A model generated the notes under the pieces. It worked only from the letters and a program-made list of their open reading frames with translations. It was not told where the DNA came from and ran no database searches. 64,000 bases of DNA from positions 62,001 through 126,000 of the forward strand of contig SSNU01000040.1 of NCBI GenBank assembly GCA_012064415.1. Direction: 5' to 3'. Of this stretch, positions 1 to 12,400 are shown piece by piece. The position numbers and the translations under genes were made by a program. Within the stretch, counting starts at the first letter, position 1. The number at the start of each line of letters is the position of its first letter. This stretch comes from Gyrodactylus bullatarudis. Taxonomy: Eukaryota > Platyhelminthes > Monogenea > Gyrodactylidea > Gyrodactylidae.

Positions 1-1359
1 ATGGATCAAAACAATTTTCCTATTAAAGCTAAAATGTATAGCCTATAACTTGAAATAGTTTTGGTATAGAGCTATTTAACACTACCAACAGGGTAATTTT
101 GACCCTTTCAGATTTTTGAAAAGTACATATCTCGATTTGGAAGAAACTTAAATCACAGGATTTCAGGATATTTTTTGTCATACAAATATTCATGCAAGTT
201 GGTTTTAAAAAATGATCACATGTTTTACTTAATCTTGCTAGGCAGGGTCATGGAAAACCTATTTTTATCTTTCCTTCCTTAGCTTATAACACCTTATCAG
301 ACTCCTTACCGACTACACTTTCATCCTTGACAAGTGAATCTGAGAATGGAAAATTTATGCCGAGAATTAATTATTTCTATTATAATCTATACTAAAAGAT
401 CTCAAAATATAATTGCAAGTGTATAAACATGTGAAAACCTGTGCTAAAGATTTTAGAGGGATTTTGGTGATGAGGGATAAGTGCTTAAGTCTTTTAGTAT
501 GTCTAATTGGATGCGGAGAAGTCACACATCTTTCCTTAGAGATAAGACTCAGTATGTATTCAAAATAGTTAATCAAAAATTCAAAAAAATATGTACTAAA
601 GGAGTGTTATTTCTCGACTTCTACTATCGAGATGATATTAATTTTATTCAATAATTATCGGTTTATTGATGGGGCTCGATATTAGAGATGGAACAAATTT
701 TTCAACCTATTTTAAGCACCTACTCAAATGATAATACTATGAATTCTTAACATTATTTTATATAAGATCAAGTATCAAAATGCTTGTCTGTGATAATATT
801 CAAGTTAAAAGGTCAGACTTTTTTAAAAATGCCGCTAGATTTTAAATGAATTTTTACAACGTTTTCACTAAAATTTCGAATATCTTTTTTGCTCATAAGG
901 CTTCAAGGGTTTATTTAAATAGATTCATGTTAGGATCATTTCGGTTAAATTTTTTTATTCCACTATGCCTACAAGAAAATTTAGGGAAAATGGGTAATGC
1001 ACGACTATGCATATGATTGCAAACGAATTTCCAGTTATTTTAGATCTCACACATCATTGTTATCAGAATTATATGTGGAAACTTCACGGATTTTCAATGA
1101 TTTTAAAAATGGTCAATATTTGTTACATCTTTACTCGATATTAACATTATTATATTATTCAGGTATCTGTTGGAATTTGCATTGATGAGTGATTGATGAT
1201 TAATTAATTTAAAGTAGTTTTTCTAAATATTGTTTTTTTGAGTGCGAAAACTGAGACATCTTAAAGCAATGTTGCCAGGGTATTTTTTCGACTAAAATAA
1301 AAGTGTAAATAGCATCATTGTATTCAGCATGAAATAATTATTTCATAATCTAAAGCTAG

Positions 1360-2015
1360 TTAATATGAAGATGGGAATTTATGCTTTTTACAAAATTATG
1401 AATTTTTTCACCAAGAAATCGAATTTGATCAAGATTTTTGGAATCTAGATCGTAGGTTCCACTTTCAGGATCTGAAGAAAAAAAATTTGAAAAAATCAAA
1501 TTTTAAGAAAGTTATGGCATATTTCAAATCTAGCGTTTTGTTTTTCAGGATCACGATTAATCAAAGAAACCGATTATGACTATGAAAATGTCAATGGACT
1601 CGCAAATTTCCAGGGATCTTGAATCATCAAAATTTCATCGATATTCAAGTAGTGAAAATGTTCAAAAAATCAAAATTCGATTTTCACAAGAAAAGGGGCG
1701 GATTTTCAAAATCTGAATCAGTATATTTGATTTCTTTGACTAATCGTGATCCTAAAAATCAACTTTTGATCACTCTTTCACTTTTAAATCAACAAAAATT
1801 ATTAACTCAAAGTTCAAAAAAATGGGAATCCGGCGCCATCGCTAGATTTGAAATATGCCATAACTTTCTTAAAATTTGATTTTTTCAAATTTTTTTTCTT
1901 CAGATCCTGAAAGTGGAACCTACGATCTAGATTCCAAAAAATCTTGATCAAATTCGATTTCTTGGTGAAAAAATTCATAATTTTGTAAAAAGCATAAATT
2001 CCCATCTTCATATTA
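1360..2015. repeat. foldback element with about 176-bp arms
   Basis: The arm at 1360-1535 is repeated in inverted orientation at 1840-2015 with very few differences. The spacer at 1536-1839 contains a second, inner inverted repeat: a GGATCACGATTAATCAAAG-like stretch near 1548 faces its complement near 1738-1757. The structure is that of a non-autonomous foldback/MITE-type element. No transposase is encoded. The small open frame at 1619-1879 crosses into the right arm and is probably chance. Confidence 0.75.
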
Positions 2016-2838
2016 ATTAGGGCCTCAAAAAAGTACTTGTCTATTTTTACTCTAAACAAAGGACAGGCTGATTTTTAATAATCTGAAGAAAAAATCTGCT
2101 TATCTAATCCTATTTAAAAGATAGCTGGTACTATTTGTGTACTAAATTGTTGCTCAGGTACTTTATTGTACTATTTTTCAAATTTAATCTCAGAATATTC
2201 CTAGTATTCCTCAACTAGTTACCAATCAAAATTTTCGATGAATTGATAGCTATATTCCTGATATCGAGCCTTCATCATGTAGGAAAATATCACCTAGATC
2301 GTAGCTTTTTCTTGAATTATATTTCTTCATGAATTTTAAATTTCAACTACAAGGATATACAATGTATGTATTTTATAAAGTATGCACAAGAACAGTTGAA
2401 GGGTTATTTTCTATAATGGAAAAAATTTTGAATCAGAAATTTTGCTGACACAAACCTAATCTATGTGTTCAGAAAAACTATTCATATAATCTTCAACTAT
2501 CTTGGCCGATGTGAGCTTTTCACTTTTCTCTCCATTGTTGCTAATTATTGGAGAGTTTTGTTGTTTTTTCAGCTTGCATTTATTCTTATTTCTAAAACTT
2601 TTACTATTTCTTTCATATTTGTAAATTATTATTTTCATTCAATTATTTAACTCTTATCATTTTTAAAGTGACACAAGATTGACTAAAAATTCTGCAACAA
2701 TTTACATTAGAAGAATATTTTTTTACTCAAAACCTCTTAAATTTTCTTGAAAGTACTTTTTTCTACTTATTTTTGAGTTTATGAGATACTATTTTTTATT
2801 TTTTCTTGGTACTATTTTTGAGCCCCTAATTATAATTT
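2016..2838. repeat. short-TIR element, MITE-like
   Basis: A terminal sequence of about 25 bp, TTAGGG(G)CTCAAAAA(T)AGTAC-like, starts at about 2016. It returns inverted at about 2813-2838, so an approximately 0.8-kb element is bounded by TIRs. It abuts the 1360-2015 foldback directly and contains the left arm of the 2453/3303 inverted repeat, which suggests nested insertions. TTAA/TTA-like target duplications are possible but ambiguous in this AT-rich context. It has no coding content. Confidence 0.45.
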
Positions 2839-3303
2839 ATCAGAACATGGGTCAAGCTTTTCGATAATCGATTGTTTTGATTTTCATGATCCACGCCTAA
2901 TGAACAGTATTACTTCAGACGGCCTTAAAAGAAACTAATCAGCTTATTTTATTCACACATTCATTACGAATAAGTAATTCACGTAGTTTTTCAAACACGC
3001 CGAAAATCCACTTTAATTCATAATTTAGAAAATTGAAAGAAGCTATATTAAAACCAAATGTACATTTCGTGAAGTATCATCAGTGGTAATTCTTCAAAAA
3101 TGATATAAGTTCATTCAAAATAATAATTTACAAATCATGAAAGAAATAGTAAAAGTCAAAGAAAATAAGAATAAAATGCAAGCTGAAAAAACACCAAAAC
3201 TCTCCAATAAATAGCAACAGTGGAGAGAAAAGTGAAAAAGCTTACATTGGCCAAGGTAATTGAAGATTATAGGAATAGTTTTTTTGAACACACAGATTAG
3301 GTT
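2453..3303. repeat. inverted repeat, arms about 210 bp
   Basis: The left arm (about 2453-2667) matches the reverse complement of about 3090-3303 at roughly 85 per cent by eye, including the ACCTAATCTATGTGTTC-type outer end and the central TTTTCACTTTTCTCTCCA stretch. The intervening 0.4 kb holds the end of the short-TIR element. The open frames in the two arms are mirror images and are not treated as genes. Confidence 0.65.
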
Positions 3304-4157
3304 ATATTCATACACACATTCATATTCAATTTTACTATAGATAAGAATGATCTGTTTTCATTCATTAAAATTTATTTAATTCAGATAGTGTTTTTATCTG
3401 AATTTTTCATTCACTGAATCAAAATTCAATGAAAAAACACCTTAGAATAAAGCTTAATAATTTTGAAAACAAACAATACATCAGTGTAACAAACGTAAAA
3501 ATTAGCATTAGATTATTTGTTAAAAATTTCTTGTTGGAATGTTTTAATTGAACTTATGTCATTGAAATTTTGGTATTAGATTAGCTGTCTCATTTATTCG
3601 ATTTTAGTATGAGTAGGAGCAGTTACTCCCAAGCTGTTTGGTCTTAAACCTTGTCGTAAGGAATTTCTCTTCAAGATTGTCAACCTAAGAAAACATTAAA
3701 CCATTAAAATCTACGAGAGGAATCTAAATATTAAATTTTAAAAGTCTCTTGCAAAATTTTGAGAAAAAATTTGAAAAAATCAATTCAATTTCTCGAGTTT
3801 CAATTCGAAATTTTTGTGAATCCTTTTTTAAGAGAGAATTTAATATTTTTCAAGGAAAATAAACAAACTAATTTTTTTGCAACAGAAGATTTAGATATAA
3901 AATTTTTCATCTGCTTGATCATTGGATCATAGCATTTAAGGATTTCTCAATTAAATTCTTATTTGACGAGCATTCCTTTTACTATTGTATAGTATAGAAA
4001 ATATTTTCAATATGATATTCGGAAAGATTAAAGAATTTCTCGTAGCTAAGAGCTATTCTCCTCCCAACCCTTAAGTTTGAGTGAAAATGATTGGTTATTG
4101 AGGTGCATATTTTTCGAAATTCTTAGCAATATTTTTATTTTTTATTCGAATTGAAAA

Positions 4158-5112
4158 ATGTTTGAAATTAGCCAAGAGCTAAAGGAAAAAAATGGTTTTG
4201 TTTATACTGTCATCGTTATGTTTTGCATTGGCTGTTTAATATCAGTTCTCGGCAATATATTCACTGTATTCGTGTACGGCTTTTCAAAAACTTCAAAAAA
4301 AATGTCTTCTTCATCATCGGACTCAACAAGTTATACATCTGCAAAACCAGCATTTTTCTATATGCTAGTTAGCATGGGGATTTGTGATCTATTAATTGGA
4401 GGTCTGTTAGTTCCAATGTCAATAGTGAGCTTGTTCTTCCCAGAAAATTCTACTAACTTGTGTCCATTCCTGAGGGCAATCTGGGCCGTATTTCTAATCA
4501 ATAGTAATTGGAGTAAATTCGGTATAGCAGTAGAAAGATATATTATATTTTTACAACCTATGAAGGCCATATCAGAAGGGAATGGATGTCTAACGAAAAA
4601 ACGAAGATGCCTTCTTTATTTGTCAATCGTTTGGTTAATTGGAGGTGTTTTTGCTATCTTGGAATTCACTAGATCAGATCTAGAAATATATAAAACAGCT
4701 TGTGTCATTTCCTGGTCTGAAAATATAACTCAAGCATCAGTTTGGCTATCAGCAACAACAGTGATGCCTCTCGTCTTGATGACAATCATTTACCTTATAA
4801 TTATTGTTAGAATGTATCAGAAAAAATGTCCAGGCATAGAAAACAAAAATTGGACTGAAAAACACTACAAAGCAAAGAAAAAAGTACGTTTGTTATTTTA
4901 CAAAAATTTAGACCATAATAACTCTATTCAAAACTGTCGTATGGGGAGGATGCCTCTGGCTACCAAATAGTCTTTTACACTTTCTGGTACTCGTCAATCC
5001 TCAATTCAATGATTTAATTATCCAGCTTATAGTATTATTTGCTCTTCTTTTATCAACCTTGGCAAATATAATTATTTATACATGCTGGGAGAAAAAATTC
5101 CAGGTTAGTTAA
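4158..5112 (+). CDS. rhodopsin-like (class A) GPCR, compact
   Basis: Two exons (4158-4883, 4912-5112) are joined over a 28-nt intron (4884-4911, GTACGT...TTTAG) to give about 308 residues with seven hydrophobic segments. Visible class A marks are the GN of TM1, the CDLLIGG region of TM2, an ERY motif (in VERY) closing TM3, the conserved Trp in TM4, a Pro in TM5 and a TLFKTVVWGGC...WLP TM6. The codon phase is intact only if the intron is removed; without it the frame stops before TM7. TM7 ends in ANIIIY, so the usual NPxxY is degenerate, and the C-terminal tail is only a few residues (WEKKFQVS). It should be a plasma-membrane receptor. The ligand class cannot be told, and the loops and tail are unusually short. 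Confidence 0.85.
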
Positions 5113-5993
5113 CCCTTGTATATGAAATGTGAAAAAAAATTTCTTGGTTTGGTTGTTGGAAGAAAAATAAAATGAAATCCAAAGATGGATTGGCACTGTT
5201 TTGAAGACAGTGTCTGGTTTATTAAAGACTTATTTGAGATTACTGTAAAGTAGAGAAAATGAAATTTAAAAAAATGAAATAATAAATTCATTGAAATATT
5301 GAGGTGAAAAATTAGCTTGGATTAAAAATAACATTGACATTCTAGGGTTAACACGCTGTTAATAACACTTCATTTTAATTTTGAGCAACATTTGAAGGAG
5401 CATTGACAACTAACACCCTCAATGAAGGGCCCTTATTAAAACCAAATTTATTTCGTTCAAACTGGATGAGGTATTTTTAAGCAATGTTTGCCACTATTCC
5501 ATAATGATATTTTGATTAGATATCAAGCTTTACCGACTGTTTAAAATTTCAAATTAATGAATAAAAGATTTCGATTTTATTCGATCAAACTTTAATTATC
5601 AAAGCACTAATAAACTAAATATTTAAAAGGGCCAGGAACTAAAAATCCTTAGTAAAATTTCTTATTGAGAGCCCAATATTTTATATTATTAAATTAACTT
5701 CAACGTAGTGCATCTTATTTATTTTCAAATTTGATTCAACTTAGTTGATATCAACATTAAAAATAAAAATGAATTTTAAGGCCGAATTGAAAAAAGTGCT
5801 ATTTTTCCTACCCCTCGGCGAAGTTGGCGGCCAATCAAGTGTCTCGAACAGAGTCAGTACTACCATCCAGTAGATGATCTTTCGGTCTGCAAAAGTATTC
5901 TGTGAAGAAATAATGTCATCAATGTTAATGATAATCAGAAAAAGTGAACCATCGATTTACTAGAAGTTTATAAATCTTTTTATTTAAATACAG
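5113..5993. other. intergenic, GPCR to SUB1
   Basis: About 0.9 kb of AT-rich sequence between two convergent genes. No ORF with recognisable features was seen. A local higher-GC patch near 5810-5880 has no identifiable function. Confidence 0.5.
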
Positions 5994-6330
5994 TTATTTC
6001 GAATTAAAAGCCTTATCAATGTCAGAAATTGATTCTTTAAAACAATGCCATTGATCAGCATTAAGAGCAATTCCTTTTTTTCCAGGCTTCATTTCTCCAG
6101 AAGATTTATCAAGGTAATACTCTCTGATATCAACATAGTTTTTACCCTTGAAAGATGTAATTTTTATACACTTGTTCCCTGTTAAATCAATATTGAGTTC
6201 TTCGTCAGTTTTGGGTTTTTTTAATACCTTAGAAAGTTATTTTTAAAATTACTTTAGTATTTTGAACTTCTTTATCATCTTCCAGAGAGGATAAGTCGTC
6301 TTCTATAGCAGACTTCCTTTTAGATGGCAT
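5994..6330 (-). CDS. SUB1: RNA polymerase II coactivator PC4 (SUB1)
   Basis: Two exons (6330-6253 and 6227-5994) are separated by a 25-nt intron (6228-6252) and encode 103 residues. The N-terminus is a short basic then acidic/Ser-rich segment starting MPSKRKS. The C-terminal part is the PC4 single-stranded-DNA-binding fold, with [17 protein letters not shown], the [12 protein letters not shown] loop and the ISDID helix, which matches PC4 closely. PC4 is a nuclear protein that binds ssDNA and TFIIA/activators in transcription and repair. An in-frame upstream ATG at 6453 is less likely because the extension would overlap the NUP205 start and is not PC4-like. The Ser/acidic N-terminal domain is shorter than in human PC4 (127 residues). 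Confidence 0.92.
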
Positions 6331-6451
6331 TGATAAATTAAATTTTAAAATCAAATGTGCGAAACTCAAATTATTCTCCAGATTATAATAAGAATTTAAA
6401 ACCATCCAAGTCATAATTTGTTTGACAAATTGAAATTTTTGAATCAAACTC
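6331..6451. promoter_or_regulatory. bidirectional promoter SUB1/NUP205
   Basis: Only 121 bp separate the divergent start codons of SUB1 (minus) and NUP205 (plus), so both promoters and both 5' leaders must fit here. The sequence is AT-rich with no clear TATA at a standard distance from either start. This is inferred from gene arrangement only. Confidence 0.5.
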
Positions 6452-9400
6452 ATGAATATGATGAATTCGGAAGAAAAGTTCTTCTTTATAAGCCAAAAAA
6501 TTCATGAAAATCAATATGTAGATGCCCATGACGCTATTGACTGTTTCAACCATATTTCAGATAAATTCAAAGATTTATTTCTCTTGAAAGTAAAATAATA
6601 TATTTAATTATTCTTTAGAAACCAAAGAATAATATCAATGATTTGCATTCAGCACTTTCTCAGCCTCAGAATCTTGCAAGGGTTGGTAAAACCATAACTC
6701 TTCCTGTGAATATGGTTAAAGATATTGTCACAGTGATAGATATTACAAATCTGGATATTCCAACAGCAATTGAGCTGGTTTTAACAGCTGAAGGAGATTG
6801 CAAATCAGACAGAGTTTTTGAATCGATACGATATTTTTATGAATCTATCAATCAGATAATAAATGGAGTTAAATTACTGATTAAAAGTTCGAACGGTAAA
6901 ACTTGGTCCATGCAAGATTGTGAGAATAAGTCGTTAGTTGAAAATTTCTTCCAACTCTTTGATTCCATCGATGGATTTTCAAACTTAAAAAATCTTTATT
7001 TTTCTTACCCCGTTAACGATATCATCAAAATGTTGGAGACGCAAAGTTCTATCATCTCTTGTCCCAAAGAACAATACATCCGTCTCATCGATTTAATTCA
7101 TGAAATACGCTATAGTATATCTGAATGCATACTTTTCGAAAGCCTACAAAGGAGTCTGAATTTACCTTTAACGCTAGATATTATTGAAAATCTAATGAAA
7201 ATCTGCGAAGATGATTTAATTTTTATGAGACCTTCTTTACTTCATATGATAATGGCTGTCATGTATTCAATGGATCCTTTCATGAACGCAAATGAAGTAG
7301 ACCGTGTTGGTTATCTCCACCAAACTGAGCTTATTCATCCTATATTTGGAAAAGATTCAAATGACTACATAGAAAATATTTTGAATTTCTTTGAAAACAA
7401 GGCACAAAAAAAATTAAATTTTATTCATCTTGGATTATTGGGATTACTCAGGTTGAATTTCACTCTCATTCAAGCCAAAATCGGCCCCTTTTTATCGGAA
7501 TTAAATATTGCGTCACAGGAAAATTCTCGACATTCTCCTTTAAAGTATAACATTCAGGACGATAATGATTTGGATAATACTGTTTCCTGGACCCTGCAAA
7601 ATGCTTCATGCATTAACTTCATCAATAGAGTTTTGTTAAGTGAAAATGGCAAAAACCATGTTAAAAATTCAGTGAGTTTAATTATTCCCCCCTCCCGATA
7701 TTTTCTAATATGATTTTCATTTGTAGGAGCCGAGTATAATAAAATTGCACATGATTATTTCAGACCTGTTATCAAAATTTCCTATTGTTGTGAGGAATCT
7801 TTCAGTTGAGAGAACTTTAAATGATTCTAGTTTAAATAGAGACCATGAAAATGAAGCAAATGATGAAGGAGACTCAATTAGCTGCATCATTAAAGCCATC
7901 AGTAATCTTTATGATCAATTTTCTTCTCCGTTACATGCTCGTCTTTCTTTGGATTATTGGTGGCCTGAGAGTTGTGATTTTAATGAGAACAAAACTAGTG
8001 TTGAATCCAAAGAAAAGTCTACTCCAAACAGACTTAAAGATTTGTATAAAAGTAAAACAGAGCGAGAAAGTCTTAAACAAACATGTCTTTTACGGTTCTT
8101 ACGACAAGTTGGTGAAATTGCGTCCAATCATAGGTCAATATTCAAAATTTACCTAGAAATGTTGAAAGCACTAGTAAATTGTTCCGCTGCTGCCGAGCTA
8201 TGCTTCCAGCATTTATGTTCTTCTTCAACTCAGAGTAACTCAATTCTTTCTTGGGATCATTTTATTGGGGCAATGATGAAATACTTTGAACAATATAATT
8301 CAAAGTCAGCTACCAATTCTACAGTTTGTCAGATGAAGCCTGAAGAATGTGAAGCTTTGATTGCAGTCGTAAGACTTATTCGAAGAATTTGTAATATGGT
8401 AAGAGAAAAATTTTTAAATAGCTTTTATAAAGTAATGCTGAAATAAGTAGATTTAATGACTTGAAAAACTTCATTATAGAGTCCTAAGCTGAGTGTTTTG
8501 CTTTGCGAAGATGGAAATTTACAATTAATTCAACTTTCAATGGGCCTACTATCTTGTCCAATCCCCCCTCAGTTGAAAGCCGAGTATATTTTACTCTTAG
8601 CCACTTTCTCCAGACAAAATAACGAAGTTCTTGGGCAAAGAATTTGGCAGCTTCTCATATCAAACGATTTTATTCGCTTCACTAACTATGATAATAAGTC
8701 TCAAAGTAAAGGAGGTCTCATTGTAAGTTCTTAAACTTTATGTATAATGAAATGACCTAATAATTTTCATTTAAGATTGAAATTGAAGAAATCGAACCAA
8801 AGAATGGATGCTATCCGATTACAAGAGCTTTTTTGAGTTTGATCTCATCACTTGTCCCTGTGATTACCCAGACAAATCCCAACGTACAAGTTCAAGAGGA
8901 TCTAAAGCTAAATATATTTTCCTTTATAACAGAAAACATTTTTCTTCGACATAACATGCGTCTTTTCAACAAACCAAATGAAAAAAACATGATAACTTCT
9001 CAATGTCTCTATTTATTCCATCAACTTTTGGATAGATTCATTCATCGCCTTAATCTGGTTGTTTCCATCGAAGAAAATGTCTTGAATAACATTGTTACTT
9101 TACCTCCTGATTGGCCTTACTCAGATCCCGGATTCTTCATAGCACAACAAATTCTCTCTGGAAGTCATTTATTCAAAATGATGACTGGATATTTGGACTA
9201 CCATCTCAATGTATTGATTGGTTCTCTTGGATCTTTAAATAGAGAATCTCAATCATTATCATGGATTAATTCATTAAAAATTGATACCTCTCTATCACAA
9301 GATGTTTCTAATTCATTTAGTTTAATCTCAAACTCTGTTTCGTTAATATTTTCAATATTTCTCAGAATCGCTGAGCATGAAAAGTCAGTCATGAATTTAA

Positions 9401-12400
9401 TTCGAGGGGAAATATCATTCAACGTACCATCTACAAAGAGTTCAGAGTCATATGTTTCCCAAATCTTTCTCAATCATTGTAAAACGTGAGTTATCTCTCA
9501 ACTTCAAGAATTATTGAAAAAAATTATTATGAATTTCAGAAGAAGTTCCACTCCTGTTGTCTCCTTGTCAAAATTATTGGTTTCTGCTAATTTCAAGGGA
9601 AACAAATCCATCAATATCAATGAAATATCTCCCTTTCATGATTGTGAAGACTATCAAATGCAATCGACTTCATTCTTACTGAGTTTGCTAAAGTATGCTA
9701 CTCTGCAAGAATACGTCCCAGAAATTTCTCTACTCTCACTAGATTTATTTATGTGGGTTGTAAAAAATTTTTCTCCCCATAATCAGATTCTTTCTCAACT
9801 TTTGACTACGAAAAAAATATCTGATCAAATCTTGTCAGTTTTTGTGAATGCTTTTCAGAATGACATAATTCTCAAAACTTCAAAAGGCAAACCTTATATA
9901 CTTGGAGATTCAGTTTGGCTTCTCAAAGAGATGCCTAACGTTCCCTCTTTCTTACCCTCCTACTGCACATCTCTATTCGATAATCAACATCCCGCTTTTG
10001 ACCAAATTCGAGCTTACCATTATTCTACATCATTCAGAAGTAACAGATTCCTGATTAGTTCATTGGATGATTGGGAAGACCAGCTCTCTCTTGGTAATAT
10101 TCCTTCATCTTTTATTAGCGACAATAGTACATGCTGTGACATTTTATATGAGGGTTTCAAGGAAAAATTTGTGTCTAGTCGTGGAAAAATCTTGTCCTTC
10201 ATTCTTTCTTGCTTTCAAAAATATTCTGGTCCTAATAATAGCATGTCAATATTCTTTTCTCAATTTCTCCTTGGTTTCGATGTGAGCTCGTCCAAGAATC
10301 TAATCAAAACTACCCTTCAAGTTCGTAAAAATTTTAATTGATAAATTTATGCAATTCATTTTCATTTTTGATATACAGGATGCAGGTGTTGCCGGTACCC
10401 CTAAGACAATTTTACATTGCTGTCTAGATATGATTGGAAATAATTATATACCCTTAGTTAAACTCCAAGAAATTCTCTTATTAAAGAATGGAGATGATCA
10501 GCTTGAAGAATGTAGTTACATGATTCTTAATAAAACATGGCAAGAAATTATGGCATGGAACATAATCTCTCTCTTGTGTCAGAACTACAAATCTACTGGA
10601 TCTAATATTCTTCGTTTTTTGAGAAATAATCACAATTTATTACTATCTCAATTCAACCTGGGTCAACTTCTCCAAGACCAGCATCTTCTCTCCTCTTCTG
10701 ATATGAAAGATAACCATCTGGCTCTCAGTAAGTTTATAGCTTTTAAAACTAATTCTTGCCTCTTCTAAAATTATTTATAGTTCTAAATACCTTTGTTCAA
10801 ATCAAGCAAACAATAGTTTTGAAAGCAATATCTTTTGACATCTACGATGCCTTGAATACAAATCAACGTCATTATGTTTTGAAAATCCTCTCTTCATTCC
10901 TCTCAATTGGCAAGGAAGAAATTAGTCATGGAAAAAACAACATTAGTTTATTCCAATCTCACTGCTTTGGTAAAACATTTGAACAATTCAACAACACAGA
11001 TAGAAATCTTTATGTTTTATTGTTTGCAAGGATATTTGATAATATCATTCAATATTCTCGCTTTGTCAACAAATTCTTCAACGATGTTTATAAAAAATTG
11101 AACCAAAATGACGAAGTTTTAAGTGAAATTGTTCTCCTCAGTGAGAAGGTAAGCAATTTTCTAACAAATAGCTATTTACTAAATATAGTTAATTTGAATA
11201 AATCTCTCTGCTTTAGTTTAGCATGAAGAATCAGGAAAACAATAATCTCATTATTGATATTTCTAATTACCCTGTTGATGGTTCGGAATATTTCTCTATA
11301 GTTGATTTGGACAAGTTTAGTTGTACAATCGATCATTTAATTGGCAGAATTGATAAAAACAAAACGCTTGATTTCGACACTGAATGCGCTGTCAAATATC
11401 AATCGTTTGTCAACTTTGAGAACTTCTTCTTAATATGGGGAGTTAAAGCAGTAAGAATATAACCTTATAATGATAACATAACGAAATTTTAACAATTGGT
11501 TTAGGTGACGAAAAACTTGGTGGATTTTCTCCAAACCCTTTTTTACGCTTCAGAAAAATGCACACATCTCCTTGAGTCAAACTCGGATGTACAACAATCT
11601 TTGATTTCTTCACAATCTCTATTCAATAAAACTCATTCTGGTCAAGGGGATCAGAGCATGTTCTCCTCTTTTCCTGAACCTTTAATGATATCTCTAATTT
11701 CCTTCTTGAATGATATTACCAACCTTATCAATCAAAGTACAGAAGAAATGAAACAGGAAATAAAATCAATTATTTCTCCACCATGTCCTTTAGAAGTTAA
11801 AAGGTTTATCATTAAAACTTTCGAAGGTTCAATATTTTCAATCTCGTCAATATTTCCATCAGTTCTAACCCTCATTGATGAAAAAATAAACAAAAGCAAA
11901 TTTAGCAATTCACTTTTCATGAAAACTCAAGCTAACAAAGAAAAAGTTATCACTAAAAAGTCTTTCTCATTTGCTGATAGAAACATTTTTCCGAAATCGG
12001 CTGCATTTGATCTAAGCGAAAAAATTTTGATAGATATTATCAAAAATATTTTTTCTATCATTGAAACTTTTAGTGGTGAGTAATTATTAATCTGATATTT
12101 TCATAAATTTATCAGAATGTTGTTGTACTCTTGAGAGATCAACTTTATCGGTTATTCTACTAACTAGTAATTATAATCATTCACTTTACTCTTCATGTAT
12201 ATTACATAGGAAATAGCAAAAAACTCACAAGTACTGTCACCGAATTATATTTTTTGATTGCTTAAATCTAATCATCACTATTATTCCTTTCAGATCTCTC
12301 AACCAAATCTGCTACAAACTTTTATTCAACTATCATAAATTTCATCTCAATATTTGAAAGCTTTTGTAAGTGTCTAATATTAATAATTTATGTTCTACTT

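Larger units (their letters stand above)
1..4157. other. gene-free, repeat-bearing flank
   Basis: No convincing coding region was seen in the first 4.1 kb. Open frames are short, AT-rich, lack recognisable domains and several lie inside inverted repeats. The recognisable content is the set of nested foldback/TIR elements between 1360 and 3303. The rest is AT-rich intergenic sequence without tRNA-like or other obvious RNA signals. Confidence 0.6.

Noticed and set aside
367..1185. Open frames of 60-70 codons near the window start
   Set aside because: AT-rich, no domains, no splice context and no neighbours of similar type; expected by chance at this base composition.
1619..2059. Opposed open frames within the first foldback element
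   Set aside because: They run into or along the inverted arm, so the reading frames are mirror artefacts of the repeat.
2456..3315. Hydrophobic frames in the second inverted repeat
   Set aside because: The frames at 2465-2650 and 3115-3315 are the same repeat arm read in both directions; no start, splice or family support.
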